Of a DNA stretch of 64,000 nucleotides, positions 23,371 to 35,950 are shown piece by piece. Below the pieces are notes generated by a model, which saw only the letters and a program-made list of their open reading frames with translations, did no database searches and was not told the origin of the DNA. The DNA comes from Ephemerocybe angulata. Lineage: Eukaryota > Basidiomycota > Agaricomycetes > Agaricales > Psathyrellaceae. Position 1 is the stretch's first letter. The number at the start of each line of letters is the position of its first letter. The stretch lies in assembly GCA_013368325.1 (NCBI GenBank), contig JAACJK010000110.1:124001-188000 (forward strand), written 5' to 3'. The position numbers were made by a program, and so were the translations under genes.

Positions 23371-26300
23371 ATGGATCGTGTCCCTCGTCAGTCTGTGCCG
23401 CCCCCCATGGCCGATACTCCTGCTGACACGGCGACCCTCAACAGCGCAGACGACGCCATCCAGAAGTCTCCTCGCCACGCAGACGATGTTGTCCTACGCG
23501 CCGAGGCAGAGTTCGATGCATTGTCCCGCCAATTGACCAAGCACTCGGAGACTGGTGGACGGTCGCTGCGAAAGGGTGATTCTGACCCAGAGAAGGGCGA
23601 CGACCAGGAAGAGTACACCTTCGACCTGAAGGAGTACCTCACTTCGTCCAACGACGCGAACCAGAAAGCTGGTATCAAACACAAAGTGAGTGGATTGGAG
23701 CGTTGATGCGCGTGTCGGGACTTAAGTGGGGCTTGCAGAACGTTGGCGTTATCTGGGACGACCTGCAGGTTGAGGTACCTGGCGGCGCATCCAACAAGGT
23801 GTGTACTGCTGCTCCAATGTTCAGGCGTGAGGTGTCCTAATGCTGCCTAAGATATACGTCGGCACCCTTGGAGGTACGATCGAGACCGTTGCCTCGCCAT
23901 TCTGTTCCATGGTTCTAATTATGAATGAACAGGCGCCACCCTAAACTTCTTCCTTGGCCCTTTTCTTTGGCTATGGGGCATTGTCCTCACCGTGTTCCCA
24001 ATGCTTCGGAAGCCAATGGTAACGAAACCGATCCTCAACAAGTGCGTGCATATCTCCCTCCAAATGCCGATACGACATTTACAGGCCAGTTAAAAGGTCC
24101 TCTGGCACCCTTAAGCCAGGAGAGATGTGCTTGGTTCTTGGCTGCCCCGGAGCTGGATGCACCACTTTCCTTAAGACCATTGCGAATCAGCGAGAGGGTT
24201 ACGCAAACGTTTCAGGCGAAGTCTTATACGCAGGCATCAATGCGGAAGAGATGCAACGGTACTACAAAGGAGAGGTTGCTTACAACCAAGAAGGTTGGCT
24301 CCACGCTCTAGTCTTCGTGTCGTGTGTTTTAAACTGTTGTTCCAGATGACATCCACATCGCGACGTTGACTGTCGGTCAGACTCTGAAGTTCGCCCTGTC
24401 AACGTTCGTCTCCCATTTATGCACGATAAGACTAGCTCTGACGGTCTCCACAGCAAGACTCCCGGACCCAATGGCCGTATTCCTGGCATTACCAGGAAGC
24501 AATTCGATCAGGAAGTCGAGGACACCCTACTTCGCATGCTCAACATCTCCCACACGAAGAATACTCTTGTCGGTGACGAATTCGTCCGCGGTGTTTCTGG
24601 TGGAGAGCGCAAACGTGTCAGTATCGCTGAAATGATGGCCACTCGCGCCCGAGTGCAGTGCTGGGACAACTCGACGAGAGGTTTGGATGCGTCAACGGCG
24701 CTTGACTTCGTCAGAAGTCTCCGTGTTATGACGGATGTGCTTGGGCAAACCACCTTTGTTACGCTGTAAGCTGATTCAATAACGCTTACTCCTGCATTAC
24801 TAAAATGTCTTTTACAGGTATCAGGCCAGCGAGAGCATTTACGACCTGTTTGATAAGGTTCTCGTTATGGATAAGGGCCATCAAGTCTTTTATGGACCGG
24901 TTACCGAAGCGCGCGCTTATTTCGAAAACCTCGGTTACAACCCCCTTCCTCGACAGACCACCGCCGACTACTTGACTGGCTGCACTGACGACAATGAGCG
25001 CCAATTCGCTCCCGGCCGCTCTGCTGATAACGTCCCGTCCTCACCTGAGGCGCTCGGTGCTGCTTTCGGCTATTCGGCCTTCGGTCAAGCCAACCAGGAT
25101 GATATCAAGCGCTACAAGCAGAAGATGTCGGACGAGAAACACGACCAGGAGGCGTTTAGAGCAGCAGTGGCAGCGGATAAGAAGAAGGGCGTTTCTAGGA
25201 GCAGCCCCTACACATTGGGATACTCCGGTCAGGTCTGGGCGCTCACCAAGCGTCAATTCCAGACTCGCTGGCAAGATCGCTTCCAGGTCTACACCAGTTT
25301 CTTCCTCAACATCGCGCTCGCCTTTGTCATTGGTTCTGCCTACTACAACCAACCTCTTACATCCGCTGGTGCCTTCACTCGTGGAGGTGTCCTTTTCGCC
25401 GCGCTGCTGACGACCTGCCTCGATGCCTTTGGAGAGGTGAGCATTGAGATTTGTGGACTCTGTGACCCTCTTACTGAAAGCGCGATTTCAGATGCCCATG
25501 CAGATGTTAGGACGACCTATCCTTAAGAAGCAGACCGACTACAGTCTTTACCGTCCATCTGCCATCGCTCTTGCCAACTTGTTCGCCGATCTGCCTTTCT
25601 CAGCTCTCCGCATCCTTCTCTTCGACATTGTCGTCTACTTCCTCTCTGGGCTTCACAACTCGGCAGGAGGATTCTTCACCTTCCACCTCTTCAGCTATCT
25701 CGCATATCTTGTCATGCAGTCGTTCTTCCGATTCTTCGGTCTCATCTGCTTCAGCTTCGACTCTGCCTTCCGTCTCGCGGTCTTCTTCATTCCCAATTTG
25801 TGAGTTTCTCCTGTCATTGTCGTTGTTCCACGATACTAATCAGCCTCGCAGCGTCGAATATACGGGATACATCCTCCCTGTGGATAGCATGCCGAGGTGG
25901 TTGTTCTGGATTGTAAGTATTGATGCTGCTCTCATAACTTGACATGTCTTGACCGATCTCTAGTACTACATCAATCCTGTTTCTTATGCATGGCAATCCT
26001 GCATGGAGAATGAGTTCATGCGCATCTCGGTACGATATTTGTCTAAACACAGAATGGCCTTTTCCTGACGAAGCTTGCCTTTAGCTGACTTGCGACGGCA
26101 CTTCTGTAATCCCGAGAAATGGGTTCGGAATCACGAAGTACCCGTACGTCAATTCCAACTGCGGTGTGGAGTGTCTTGACTTACGACGTTTTGGCACAGT
26201 GATACGCTAGGTCTCAACCAAGCTTGCACACTCTTTGGAGCAGAGAGCGGAAATTCCTTAATCTCTGGGACGAACTACATCAAGCTTGGCTATGGTCTCG

Positions 26301-28871
26301 ATCCAAAGGACCTGTGGCGTCGCAATCTCCCTGTGTTGATTGGATTCTTCATCGTTTTCCAGCTCGCCCAGATCCTGGCACTCGAGTTCTACCCACAATA
26401 CGGCTTCAATGCGTCGATCAACATCTTTGCCCACGAGACTGAGGAGACCCGCCGTTTGAACGAGGCTCAGCAGGCGAAGAAGGAGAAGGTCCAAACCGAG
26501 AAGGCGGCTGGGAAGGAGGAGAAGGAACGCGAATCGATCAAGGAGAAAGTGTAAGCGCCCATGCTCCCCGCTGCCTTCGAGATTTCTCTGACCTCGCCTA
26601 TAGTGACTTCAGTCATCGCCGGGCATTCACCTGGGAGAAGCTGAACTATCACGTTCCTACCCCAGACGGCCAGCGCCGCCTCCTTCATGATGTCAATGGA
26701 TTCGTCAAGCCTGGCACCCTCACTGCGCTCATGGGTGCTAGCGGTGCCGGTAAGACCACCTGCCTCGACGTTCTCGCTCAGCGTAAGAACATTGGTGTCG
26801 TCACGGGTGATGTTCTCGTCGATGGTCGCCCTCTCCCCGCCGACTTCGCCAGAGGAACTGCCTACGGTACGCTATCCCTTGATACCCTTTCCCTTTCCTA
26901 AATCGTGGCTAATGCGCGCTGATAGCGGAACAAATGGACGTGCATGAACTTACCGCCACGGTCCGAGAAGCCCTCCGGTTCTCAGCCTATCTTCGCCAGC
27001 CGCAGCACGTTTCTCAGGAAGAGAAGGACGCTTACGTCGAAGAGGTTATTGAGCTCCTCGAGCTGCAGAACCTCTCTGAGGCGTTGGTGTTCAGCTTGAA
27101 CGTAGAGGCCAGGAAGCGGTTGACTATCGGTGTTGAGCTCGCCAGCAAGCCCGAACTCCTCCTGTTCCTTGACGAGCCCACCTCTGGCCTTGATGCCCAA
27201 AGGTATGTTATCGCAAACTCGGTTCGGTGTCTGTGGATAGCATGTCTGATTCCGTCCCCATAGTGCTTGGAATTTGGTCCGATTCCTGCGTAAGCTCGCT
27301 GACCAAGGCCAAGCCATTTTGTGTACGATTCATCAGCCATCGTCCCTCCTCTTCGAGTCGTTCGATCGGCTTCTCCTGCTCGAGCGTGGAGGCGAAACAG
27401 TTTACTTCGGCAAAATCGGTCAGGATTCCAGCGTCATTCGGGAGTACTTCGCGAAGCACGGTGCGCACTGCCCGCCCAATGTCAACCCCGCCGAGTACAT
27501 GCTCGAGGCCATTGGCGCCGGTGTTACCCCTATGGTTGGAGATCGCGACTGGAAGGATGTCTGGCTTGACTCGCCTGAGTACAAGGCGGCGCTGGCCGAG
27601 ATCGAGGCTATCAAGGCGGAGGGCCTGAGCAGGCCGCCCACCGCTGGCGACAACGCGACTTGTGAGTGGCAGTTGGCTCTGTGTAACATTTATGGACGAG
27701 AAGCTGATAGCTGTGAAAACAGATGCGACTTCGTTCCTCTACCAGGTTCGCCTCGTTTCGCAGAGGAATATGTTGGCGCTGTGGCGTATGCCCGATTACA
27801 TCTTCACCCGCTTCTTCGTCGTCACCTTCATCTCGCTGTTCATCTCGCTTTCGCTGCTCCAGTTGGGCAACAGTCTTCGCGACCTCCAGTTCCGTGTCTT
27901 CGCTATGTTCTGGGTCGTCGTCCTGCCCGCCATCGTCATGACCCAGATCGAGCCGCTGTTCTTGCACAACAGGAGGATTTTCGTGCGCGAGGCGTCGAGT
28001 CGCATTTATTCGCCGTACGTCTTCGCTATCGGACAGGTTCTGGGAGAAATTCCGTACTCTATCATCTGTGGTCTGCTCTACTGGGTTCTCATGGTACGTC
28101 CCTTCTCTCATCCGCTTCCCTACTCGAAGGAGGAAGCTTACCATCGCTTTATCGCAGGTCTACCCCATCGGCTTTGGCCAAGGTAGCGCGGGCGTCAACG
28201 GCACGGGCTTCCAGCTCCTCATCGTCATCTTCATGGTGCTCTTCGGTGTCACCCTCGGCCAGCTCGTCGCGGCGCTCTCGCCCAGCGTGCAGGTCGCCGT
28301 GCTGCTGAACCCGTTCCTTGGATTGGTGCTCGCGACGTTCTGTGGTGTCACGATCCCGTATCCCACGATGATGAAGTTCTGGAGGAGTTGGTTGTACGAG
28401 CTTAACCCGTATACCAGGACGTTGGCTGCCATGGTCTCCACCGAGCTCAAGTACGTTGTGTTGCCTTCTTTAATCTGGATAGGAGGTGTTGACGCATCGT
28501 TTGTTTTTAGTGGCCTTGTGATTCGCTGCAAGGCGGACGAGTTCGCGATCTTCAACCCGCCCTCCGGTCAGACGTGTGGACAGTGGGCGAATGAGTTTGT
28601 CGGGATCTTCGGAGGGTACATTGATAACCTGAACGATACCATCGCCTGCCGATACTGCCAGTTCAAGGTCGGGAACGAGTTCTACGAGCCGCTCAACATC
28701 TTGTACAGCCATCGCTGGAGAGATGCTTTTATTCTCTTCTCCTTCTTCGGTGAGTTGCTTGATCGTGTGTTCGGAAAATGGGATTGCTGACCCAGCTCCT
28801 TCTATTCTCTAGTCTTCAACTTGATCGTTACTATCATCGCCTCGAGGTACCTGAGGTATGCTAAGCGTTAA
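23371..28871 (+). CDS. PDR-type (ABCG) multidrug transporter, full length
   Basis: A plasma-membrane ATP-driven exporter of the pleiotropic drug resistance group (layout NBD-TMD-NBD-TMD), with many short introns. NBD1 has the degenerate Walker [10 protein letters not shown] (near 24143, Cys in place of Lys), the intact signature [13 protein letters not shown] (near 24592) and the variant Walker [18 protein letters not shown]1 spans about 25240-26420. NBD2 has a canonical Walker [10 protein letters not shown] (near 26738), a degenerate signature [12 protein letters not shown] and Walker [19 protein letters not shown]2 spans about 27740-28850, with FREASS-like and [20 protein letters not shown] motifs. 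This asymmetry between the two ATP sites is standard for fungal PDR pumps. The ATG at 23371 is the first in frame; 23407 is an alternative. A broken relative lies at 48430-49165. Substrates cannot be predicted. Confidence 0.92.
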
Positions 28872-30439
28872 GCTTGGTTACACCTTGTCTCGTGTCTGTT
28901 GTCCATGTACTTTTTTTGTCTGTTTTGTTTTCGCTCATACGCACGCATGCTCGCATCATTGGCGCTGTCTCCTTCGGTGGATGAACGGTCCCTCTTCGCT
29001 TCATGGTCCTAGATTTTTGGTTGGAACTACTTACAATCATCTCATTGTTTTTATTTACAACACGCATACTTACATACCAGTCTCTTGTCCTCACTAGAAC
29101 ATCCCTATTGTCTTTTTAATTGTTTTTATTACTGTCGCAATGACACGTTTTATGTCGCTTCAGGTTTTTCGGGTGCGAGGGAGAGCGTCGTGGACTTTCG
29201 CGAGGATGAAGGCAGGGAGTTTGGGGCGAGGATGAGTGGGCAATGAGTGGATCGGAGGGCGCTTATTTGATCTCTGAGCCTAGCGCTCGTTCTTGTTTGG
29301 GGACATTGCGGTGATATCATCTCGCGTGCTTGACGCAGCTGACCGGATGGAGGCCTCAAGGCCTAGGAATACCTTTTATGGAGGGATTGTCCCGTATCAG
29401 AGGCCGGACAATCACCTCCTGGCCCTCGGGGACTCAACGAATTGACAGGGACTGCACCTGCAGGATATTCAGGCTTGCCGATGTCAAGGCGGTACCTCGT
29501 CTTTATTGAAAGTTAATTTTACAACTGAATCGAGTGTATTGCGGAGGCAGGCCTGGTTCCTGCTCGGCGGTTGTAAGTACCCTTTATAGGCACCGCCTAC
29601 TATGCGTCGTCGGCGACGTCATGATGATATTAATCTACGCATCGTATGTCTGCGCCGGTCGGAAAACTTGGCCTGCGAGTGGTGGGAGGTAAGAAGGCGC
29701 TGCGTGTGAGGTTCTGAGGCGGCGTGTTGAGCAGGAAGCGGGTGATGAGGTCAAGTGCGCGAGGAATCGCGTGAGTTAGGTTAGGTGGGCCCGGAGATCA
29801 AGCAGTGGATTGGAGCCTATGGATGCTTGTGGTGTCATCAGAGAAGGGGAAGCCTGATTCGTTGAGACGGCGTGGAGTTCGAGTTAGGCTCTTTGCAGAG
29901 AGTGTGCTGAGGAGGACGAGTTGGGTGGGTGCTGAGAGGATGAAAGGGGAAAGGCTGGAGGATCGTCGTCGTTGTCGGTGTCAAGAGAATGTTAAGTTAA
30001 TGAGGGCTTGGCCTTGGATATGGACCGTCGCGGTTGTGTGAACGTGGTGGTCGTCGTGCTTGCACAGCCATCAGCACCCGGCGAGCTCGCTGGTCAGAAA
30101 GGTGGCGCGGGGGCAGGCGGTGGTTGGCAGGGATATAGTGCAGGACGCCTGTCGGATGTCTTGGAAGGCACAACAGATGAAACAGCCTCGAGGAGAGTTT
30201 TGGCTCCGAGGGGCTCTCGTGGGCGGACAACAGAGCCAAACAAAGGTCGTTCCAGACGTCGGCGGGTTGTCTTTGGCAATAATCGTGAGGGCGTCCGCGG
30301 TTGTTCCTCGTTGCCAGCCACTACGACACGGCCCAGCGCCGCAAGACGCCGTGGCATTCATAAGCCCCGTCTTCTCCCATTAGGCCGCTTCCAAAACCCC
30401 CGAAGCTGAGCCCGGTCCTCCTCGCCCCTGCAAGCTTCA
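28872..30439. other. 1.6-kb spacer between the transporter and the Ser-rich protein gene
   Basis: The first 250 bases are T-rich and fit the 3' UTR of the transporter. The remainder is G-rich on the + strand with no recognisable protein. From about 30060 to 30430 it turns C/A-rich toward the next ATG, as a promoter and leader would. Confidence 0.45.
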
Positions 30440-33400
30440 ATGACCCTCCTCGCAAACCTCTTCTCCAAGAAGTCCAAGCCAAAGGCCCACGACGTCCAGA
30501 GCACCTCCACCGCCGCCCACGACGACGGAGAGACCTCCTGGTCCACCACAGAATCGTACGTCACTCCGGACACCCAGGGTCCCTCGGTGCCAAATGGCAG
30601 AAGCCACCTCCACCCAGAGTCGGCCAGAGACTCCCGCGCCCCCTTCAACTCGAACCATCACCACCCACCACCGCCGTCCGCGAGCTCGGGGAGCAGGATG
30701 AAGCTGCCTTTTGGTCGTAAAAAGTCTGCAAAGCCGCTTGCATCTGGCTTCGCCAGTGCCCCAGAAGACAACTCTCTGCCCCCGGCCGCGCCACGCCCTC
30801 CATACCTCGGTCGCCCCAGCACCAGCAGCCAACTGTCCGACGTAGAGAGCACCTACCGCCTTGGCCCACCCCCATCCAAATCAGCCATCTTCGCTGCCTA
30901 CGCTGACCCAAACAGTGCCCTCTCGACACGTTCACTCCCTGCAGAACCGGCCCAGCCCGTCCCCAGACCACCTAAACGACCCTCACTCTTTGCCTGGACG
31001 AAATCTACCCCCAACAACAAAAATCTTCTGCCGCCAGAACGAAGCGAGCAGTCCATCTCGCCAGGCGCATCCAGCACCGACCACAGCGGCGAATCCTTCA
31101 ACCTCAGGTCCTTCCGCCATGTCATGCCCTCCACCTCTCCGACGCGCTCCAACGCTTCGAACGTCTCCCTGGTGACAAGCCCGACGCCCCGGCCTCGTGG
31201 AGAAAGCGTGACCATGGACACATCCCAGCAGCGAATATCCGTCGCAGCCTTCCGCGAGGCGCAGGCCCGACGGAGTATGGCTGGCTCCCCCTCGCCTTCC
31301 ACTCGTCGATCACCCAGTCCGCTTCCCCCTTCTCCTGCTGTTCCCAACACCGATTTCGATCGGGGTCGGTCAGGAGGTCCCCGGCCTTCGCGTTCTTCTC
31401 CCCACATTCCTCAGACTGCACCGGCAACGCTCCAGCAGCGGCGCAAGTCGGGAATGTCATTCGCAGCGACATCACTCTACACCTCTGACACCGACGAGTC
31501 GGAAGAGCCTGAAGAGGAAGAATCGGAGGACGACGGCACGTACACCAGGAACTCTAAGCTCATGAGGCGGGGAACTGTCAAGAAGGACACCACGGCAAAG
31601 TCTCGCGCAAAGTCTGAGCTAGGCCATGGGTCTTCTGCCTTTAGCTCTCCGTTCACGCGGAAGGATAACAGCTCGCTGGGCGTGCCATCTAGCTCAAAGT
31701 CCCATCTTGGCCACGGCGATTACATCTCGAATCCTCAACTGCGACCACCCCTTCCAAACTTCCAACCGCCACCGCCTTCTGGCTCACAGGCGGCCGCGGC
31801 CGACTACGGTGCTGGCTTACGGCCTCGGGCAAGTAACTCGACGAGTGCGTTGACGCCGAGCGCAGCGGCGAAGCGAGCAAGCATCCTGGTGGCTGCCAAC
31901 GCAGCGAATGATGCTGGTAAGTCAGGCTCGTGTTCGAACATCATCGTGATGCCCGTCATGATGTTTTATCTTCTTTTTCGTTGAATATCTTTATTGATGA
32001 CTGTCATAGAAGATTCCGTGATGCAGTACAAGCGTGCGTCGCGACATGTAAGGGATTCTTCCGTGCATTCGAACCCTGGAGAACCCCTCGCTGTTGCAAC
32101 CAAGAAGGCAGTATCGCATCTCGGGCATGGTGGAAATTTCAACGCTCCGATGAACAAGTCCCAGGGTCCTTCGCCTGGTCAACATCAACGACAGACAGCT
32201 ATGATGAGTGTGAGCGATTCGGACTCGGATTCGGACAATGCCCCCCTAGCGACACTTGTGGCGCCAAGAAGGCCTGGAAGTGCGATGTCGTCGTACTCCA
32301 CTGGGAATGCCTCAACGAGGTCTATTGGAGGAGGTCCACCTAAGCCGTTGATCGACATCAAGCAGCTCACTGGAGGGAACACCGCTGCGAACAGGTCAGG
32401 AAGTGCACCTACACTCGCGATGGCAGCGAAGCACAAGAACAATGACGGGTTCACTGGTGGGAGGACGTTGTTGGGGAAGCCTGAGGACAGTCAGAGTAGT
32501 GTGGGTAGTGCAAGTGGGTCGAGACTGAGGCCGCCGCAACAGCAAGCAGCAACGAAACCGCGTTCTTCCTCGATTTCAATTGCGGAACTCTCGCACGCAT
32601 CTTCTTTGGCTCCACCTCCGCCTGTTGCTCCGGCTCCTGTTTTCGCGACTGAGAAGCCTCTCACGGACAGTCCCATGTCGGCGAGCGCCGTGTTGACAAG
32701 CAGGACCGCCCCTTTCAAGTTCGTGTCGCCGCCTGGGACGCCTCGCAAGGAAGAAGTCAAGACGCTGGGGCTCGGTGCTCCACCGAGAAGTTCTACGATG
32801 CCAATCTTGTCGCAGAATCATTCATCCGGTTCGACTTCGACTTCGGCATCGGCTTCTGTCTCGCCTGCCCCCACCACAGAGACGAGGAGGGACGCCTTGA
32901 CTCAGCGGTTAGAACGGGTTGTGCAGAAGAGCTCGACGATTGACTCGCAGAGCGGCTTGTCCGTCCCTCCGTCGCTGTCTAGAGTCAGCAATTCGTCTCT
33001 GTCTGCGCCTGTTACACGGGAAGGAAATAGAAGTCTGTCTCCTGCTCCTTCCCCAGTCCTCTCGAGAGCAGGGGCAGTCAGTCCCAACTCTGTAGCGTCG
33101 AATTCGACTGCCAAGTCGGTTTCTCCCCAACCTCGCCGCCCGCAAGCGCAGCCCCAGCTGATGAGTACGCAGTCGACGACCCCTGATCAGAGTTTGGTTG
33201 AGTTACTTGGCGCTGGGATTCGCTTGATTTCGTATGGAGGGGACTCGGAGGATGAGTCGAGCAATTCGTCGGATAGCGAGGTGGAGACTGAGGAGAGCGA
33301 TGATAATTATGGGTACGATACGTTGGCGAGCAGGAGGGCGAAGGGTGCGAAGGGTCCTGCGACGCAGCAGGTGGAGGAGACGGGGCAGAAGCAGGCGACG

Positions 33401-35589
33401 AAGGGTCGGGAGGAAGAGGAAGAGGAGAATAAAGGGGAACAGTGGGTGCGGGTGGAGAGTCCGCAGGAGCTGAAGGAGGATGGGAAGATCACGCCTATAC
33501 CTATCAAGCAGCGGCAACCGCTTCCTTCGTTCAGCGTCACGTCTCGTCCGCAGTTCCCTAAGAGGCCCGATTTGCAGCATCAGACTAATGGGTCTGTGGG
33601 GAGCAGCGTCAGTGGGGCGAGCAGTGCGAGTGGAAGTCAGTATGGTGGAGGGGAGCCCGGGGCGAGGGAGAGCGTGGCGTCGAGCTATTCGTTGTTCAGT
33701 CCGCCGACTGTGGCCCCCGCTGCGAATCCGACGCGGCCGGCTAACGCGAGGAAGAGGAGCAGCACGTTGATCCCGACGTCTACGACTTCGTCGACGCTGA
33801 ATGCGCCACCGGTGCCCTCGACCGATCCCAGCGTCCAGAGCAATATCGGGTCGAGCAACAGTGGCGTCCTCAACCACAACAGGGCGGCGTCGAGCAGCCA
33901 GATTCTGCAGAACCAGGCCGTTGGAGATAGGGCGAGTGCCTTCAGGGCTCTTGGTGCGACAACTTCGACTTCACCTTCACCTTCGACGGTGCAGCCTCCA
34001 ATGCAGCCGAGGCAGCGCAGCTCGACGATGCTGCCGATGATGCCTCAGCCCGTGTCCCAGCCTCCCGCAATGGGGTTGGCCAAGGGCCCTGGTGCGCAGC
34101 AGAATACGGTCAACAGGCCGTTCGCGATGCGCCGGGACAGTCCTGCGAGCTCGACGGGCGACTCGAGCAGTGGGCGGGCACCGTTGACGCCGAGGGATGG
34201 GAGTGATATTGGGGTTCGGACTGCGGGGGATCGGGGACGGCCGCCGCCGGATGTGGATCGGTATAGTGGAGGAGCGAGTGGGTTGGGGATTAGTTCGCAG
34301 AAGGGGGGGAGGGGGAAGCAGATTAAGAGGAGGAGTGTGAGCTTTGAGGATGATTTGAGGGATCTTGGGGGGAGCTCGGCGGGGGAGAGGGAGGTGGAGA
34401 GGGCTGCGCCTGGGGGGAGGGGGAGTGGTAGGGAGTTTTTGGCGCAGAGGGGGGCGGGTGGGGAGGTGGTGCCTGTTGCGAAGAAGTCGGAGCAGCAGTT
34501 GGAGGAGAGGAGGAAGGAGAGGAGGAGGGAAGAGGCGAAGGCTGCTATTGAGGTGCGTTTTTCGCCGTTTTTTCTATTCAAAGTACGTGGACTGACTGAC
34601 TGGTTTGGTTTTAGCTTGGGAACGTCATTAATGGGCGAGGTCCGGTTGTGGACGATGATGACGAAGATATGCCGATCAACCAGCTTAACCCTCGGATGTC
34701 GACTATGAACCCCATGATGATGTCTCCAATGGGTATGCAGCCGCAGCCCGGGATGGGCTTTGGAGGTGGCTCTCCTGCTCCAATGTCGCCTGCGTGGGGC
34801 ATGGGGGGTATGAACATGCCTATGAACATGCCGATGAACATGCCAATGATGAACAACGGGATGCTTTCCCCTGCGCAGTTCATGCTTTCTCAGCCAACAG
34901 GAGGCGACCCCAACTTCGCCGTGGCACACCAGCAGGCGATGATGTTTGCAAAGCAGGCCTACCAGATGGCTGTGGCGCAGCAGGCGATGGCGGCGGCGGC
35001 GGACGAGTGGGAGCGCAGCTCGAATGTGGGCGGGTTTGGAGGCGGCGGGAGTGTGTATGGGGGCTCGACGGTCGGCGCGTCGCCGATGATGATGAACCCG
35101 TATGCGATGATGGGGCAGATGCCGGGGATGGGGGCGCCGAATAATTGGTCTACGGGGTCGGCGATGGGGTTCCCGAGCTCGGCGTCGATGTATGGCGGGA
35201 ATATTAGTAGTTCGAGGAGTGATTATGGGGGTGGAGGAGGTGGGGGCGGGGGTGGACGTGGGGGGATGATGAATTCGGGTGGTGGGTTGACGCCGAATTG
35301 GAGTTCGTCGAGGAGCTCGTATGGGGATTTTGGTCCTTCGACGACGAATGGGGGGCGCGGGGGTGGGGAGCAGCAGCAGCGGGGATCGACGTATGGTGGT
35401 CAGGGTTATCCGAACATGCCGCCTATTCCTGCGTCGGCGTCGTCGGCGTCTTCTGGGAAGGCGAACCAGAGGATGCGGACGACGAGTCAGCCTGCGATTG
35501 TGCATAATCGGGGTGGGAATGGGGGCAAGAACTCTCCTCCTCAGCAGAGGAGGGCGCCCCCGCCTTCAAGCTGGAAAGCTGCGATTTGA
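30440..35589 (+). CDS. Large Ser/Pro-rich protein of unknown function with Gly/Met-rich C-terminus (1,664 aa)
   Basis: The family is not recognised. Three exons (30440-31916, 32010-34552, 34615-35589) join cleanly. The N-terminus MTLLANLFSKKSKPK is basic. Most of the protein is Ser, Pro, Thr and Ala-rich and probably disordered, with acidic runs such as DESEEPEEEESEDD. A charged helix, EQQLEERRKERRREEAKAAIE, precedes the last exon. That exon holds the most conserved-looking part: DDDDEDMPINQLNPRMS, a Met-Pro repeat (34810-34855), then FAVAHQQAMMFAKQAYQMAV and QQAMAAAADEWERSS, then a Gly/Ser-rich tail. The alanine/glutamine helix is the likely functional core. A scaffold or regulatory role is a guess. 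Coding confidence is high, function unknown. Confidence 0.75.
34810..34855 (+). repeat. Coding 12-bp repeat (Met-Asn-Met-Pro)
   Basis: The 12-bp unit atgaacatgcck is repeated three times within the last exon of the Ser-rich protein and encodes NMPMNMPMNMPM. Such in-frame minisatellites often differ in length between strains. Confidence 0.85.
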
Positions 35590-35950
35590 TTTCGCAGTGG
35601 TACTTTTGTTCATCGTATCTTGTATCGTTCTCTCTGCTTTGTCTATTCTGATGGAACGGGCCCGGTCTGCGATGGTCCACACACATTCATTTTATTCTCC
35701 TTTTTATACTATTCCTATTTCTTTTTGTCCCGCTCTTCAAGCTTCATTCACTGTCTCTCTTTCTTCCTCGATATCCCATATCCCATTGCATTTGGACTAT
35801 CCATCTAATCATTCATACGATACCTTCCTTCCTTGTCATTACATAGTAGTTAGTAGTAGCAACAACAACATCGGGTGGCTCTGTCTCGTTTCTCATCCCC
35901 ACTCTGTCTGTCTGTGTTTTTGATGTGTGTGCCCGCGCTTAGACATTCAT
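35590..35950. other. T-rich 3' region of the Ser-rich protein gene
   Basis: The sequence is C/T-rich with long T runs and no protein similarity, and is read as 3' UTR. The duplicated unit begins just after it. Confidence 0.5.

Noticed and set aside
33203..35505. Long minus-strand frames (up to 486 codons) opposite the Ser-rich protein gene
   Set aside because: Arg/Pro-rich shadow translations of a biased coding sequence. They cross the splice sites of the + gene and have no plausible domains.
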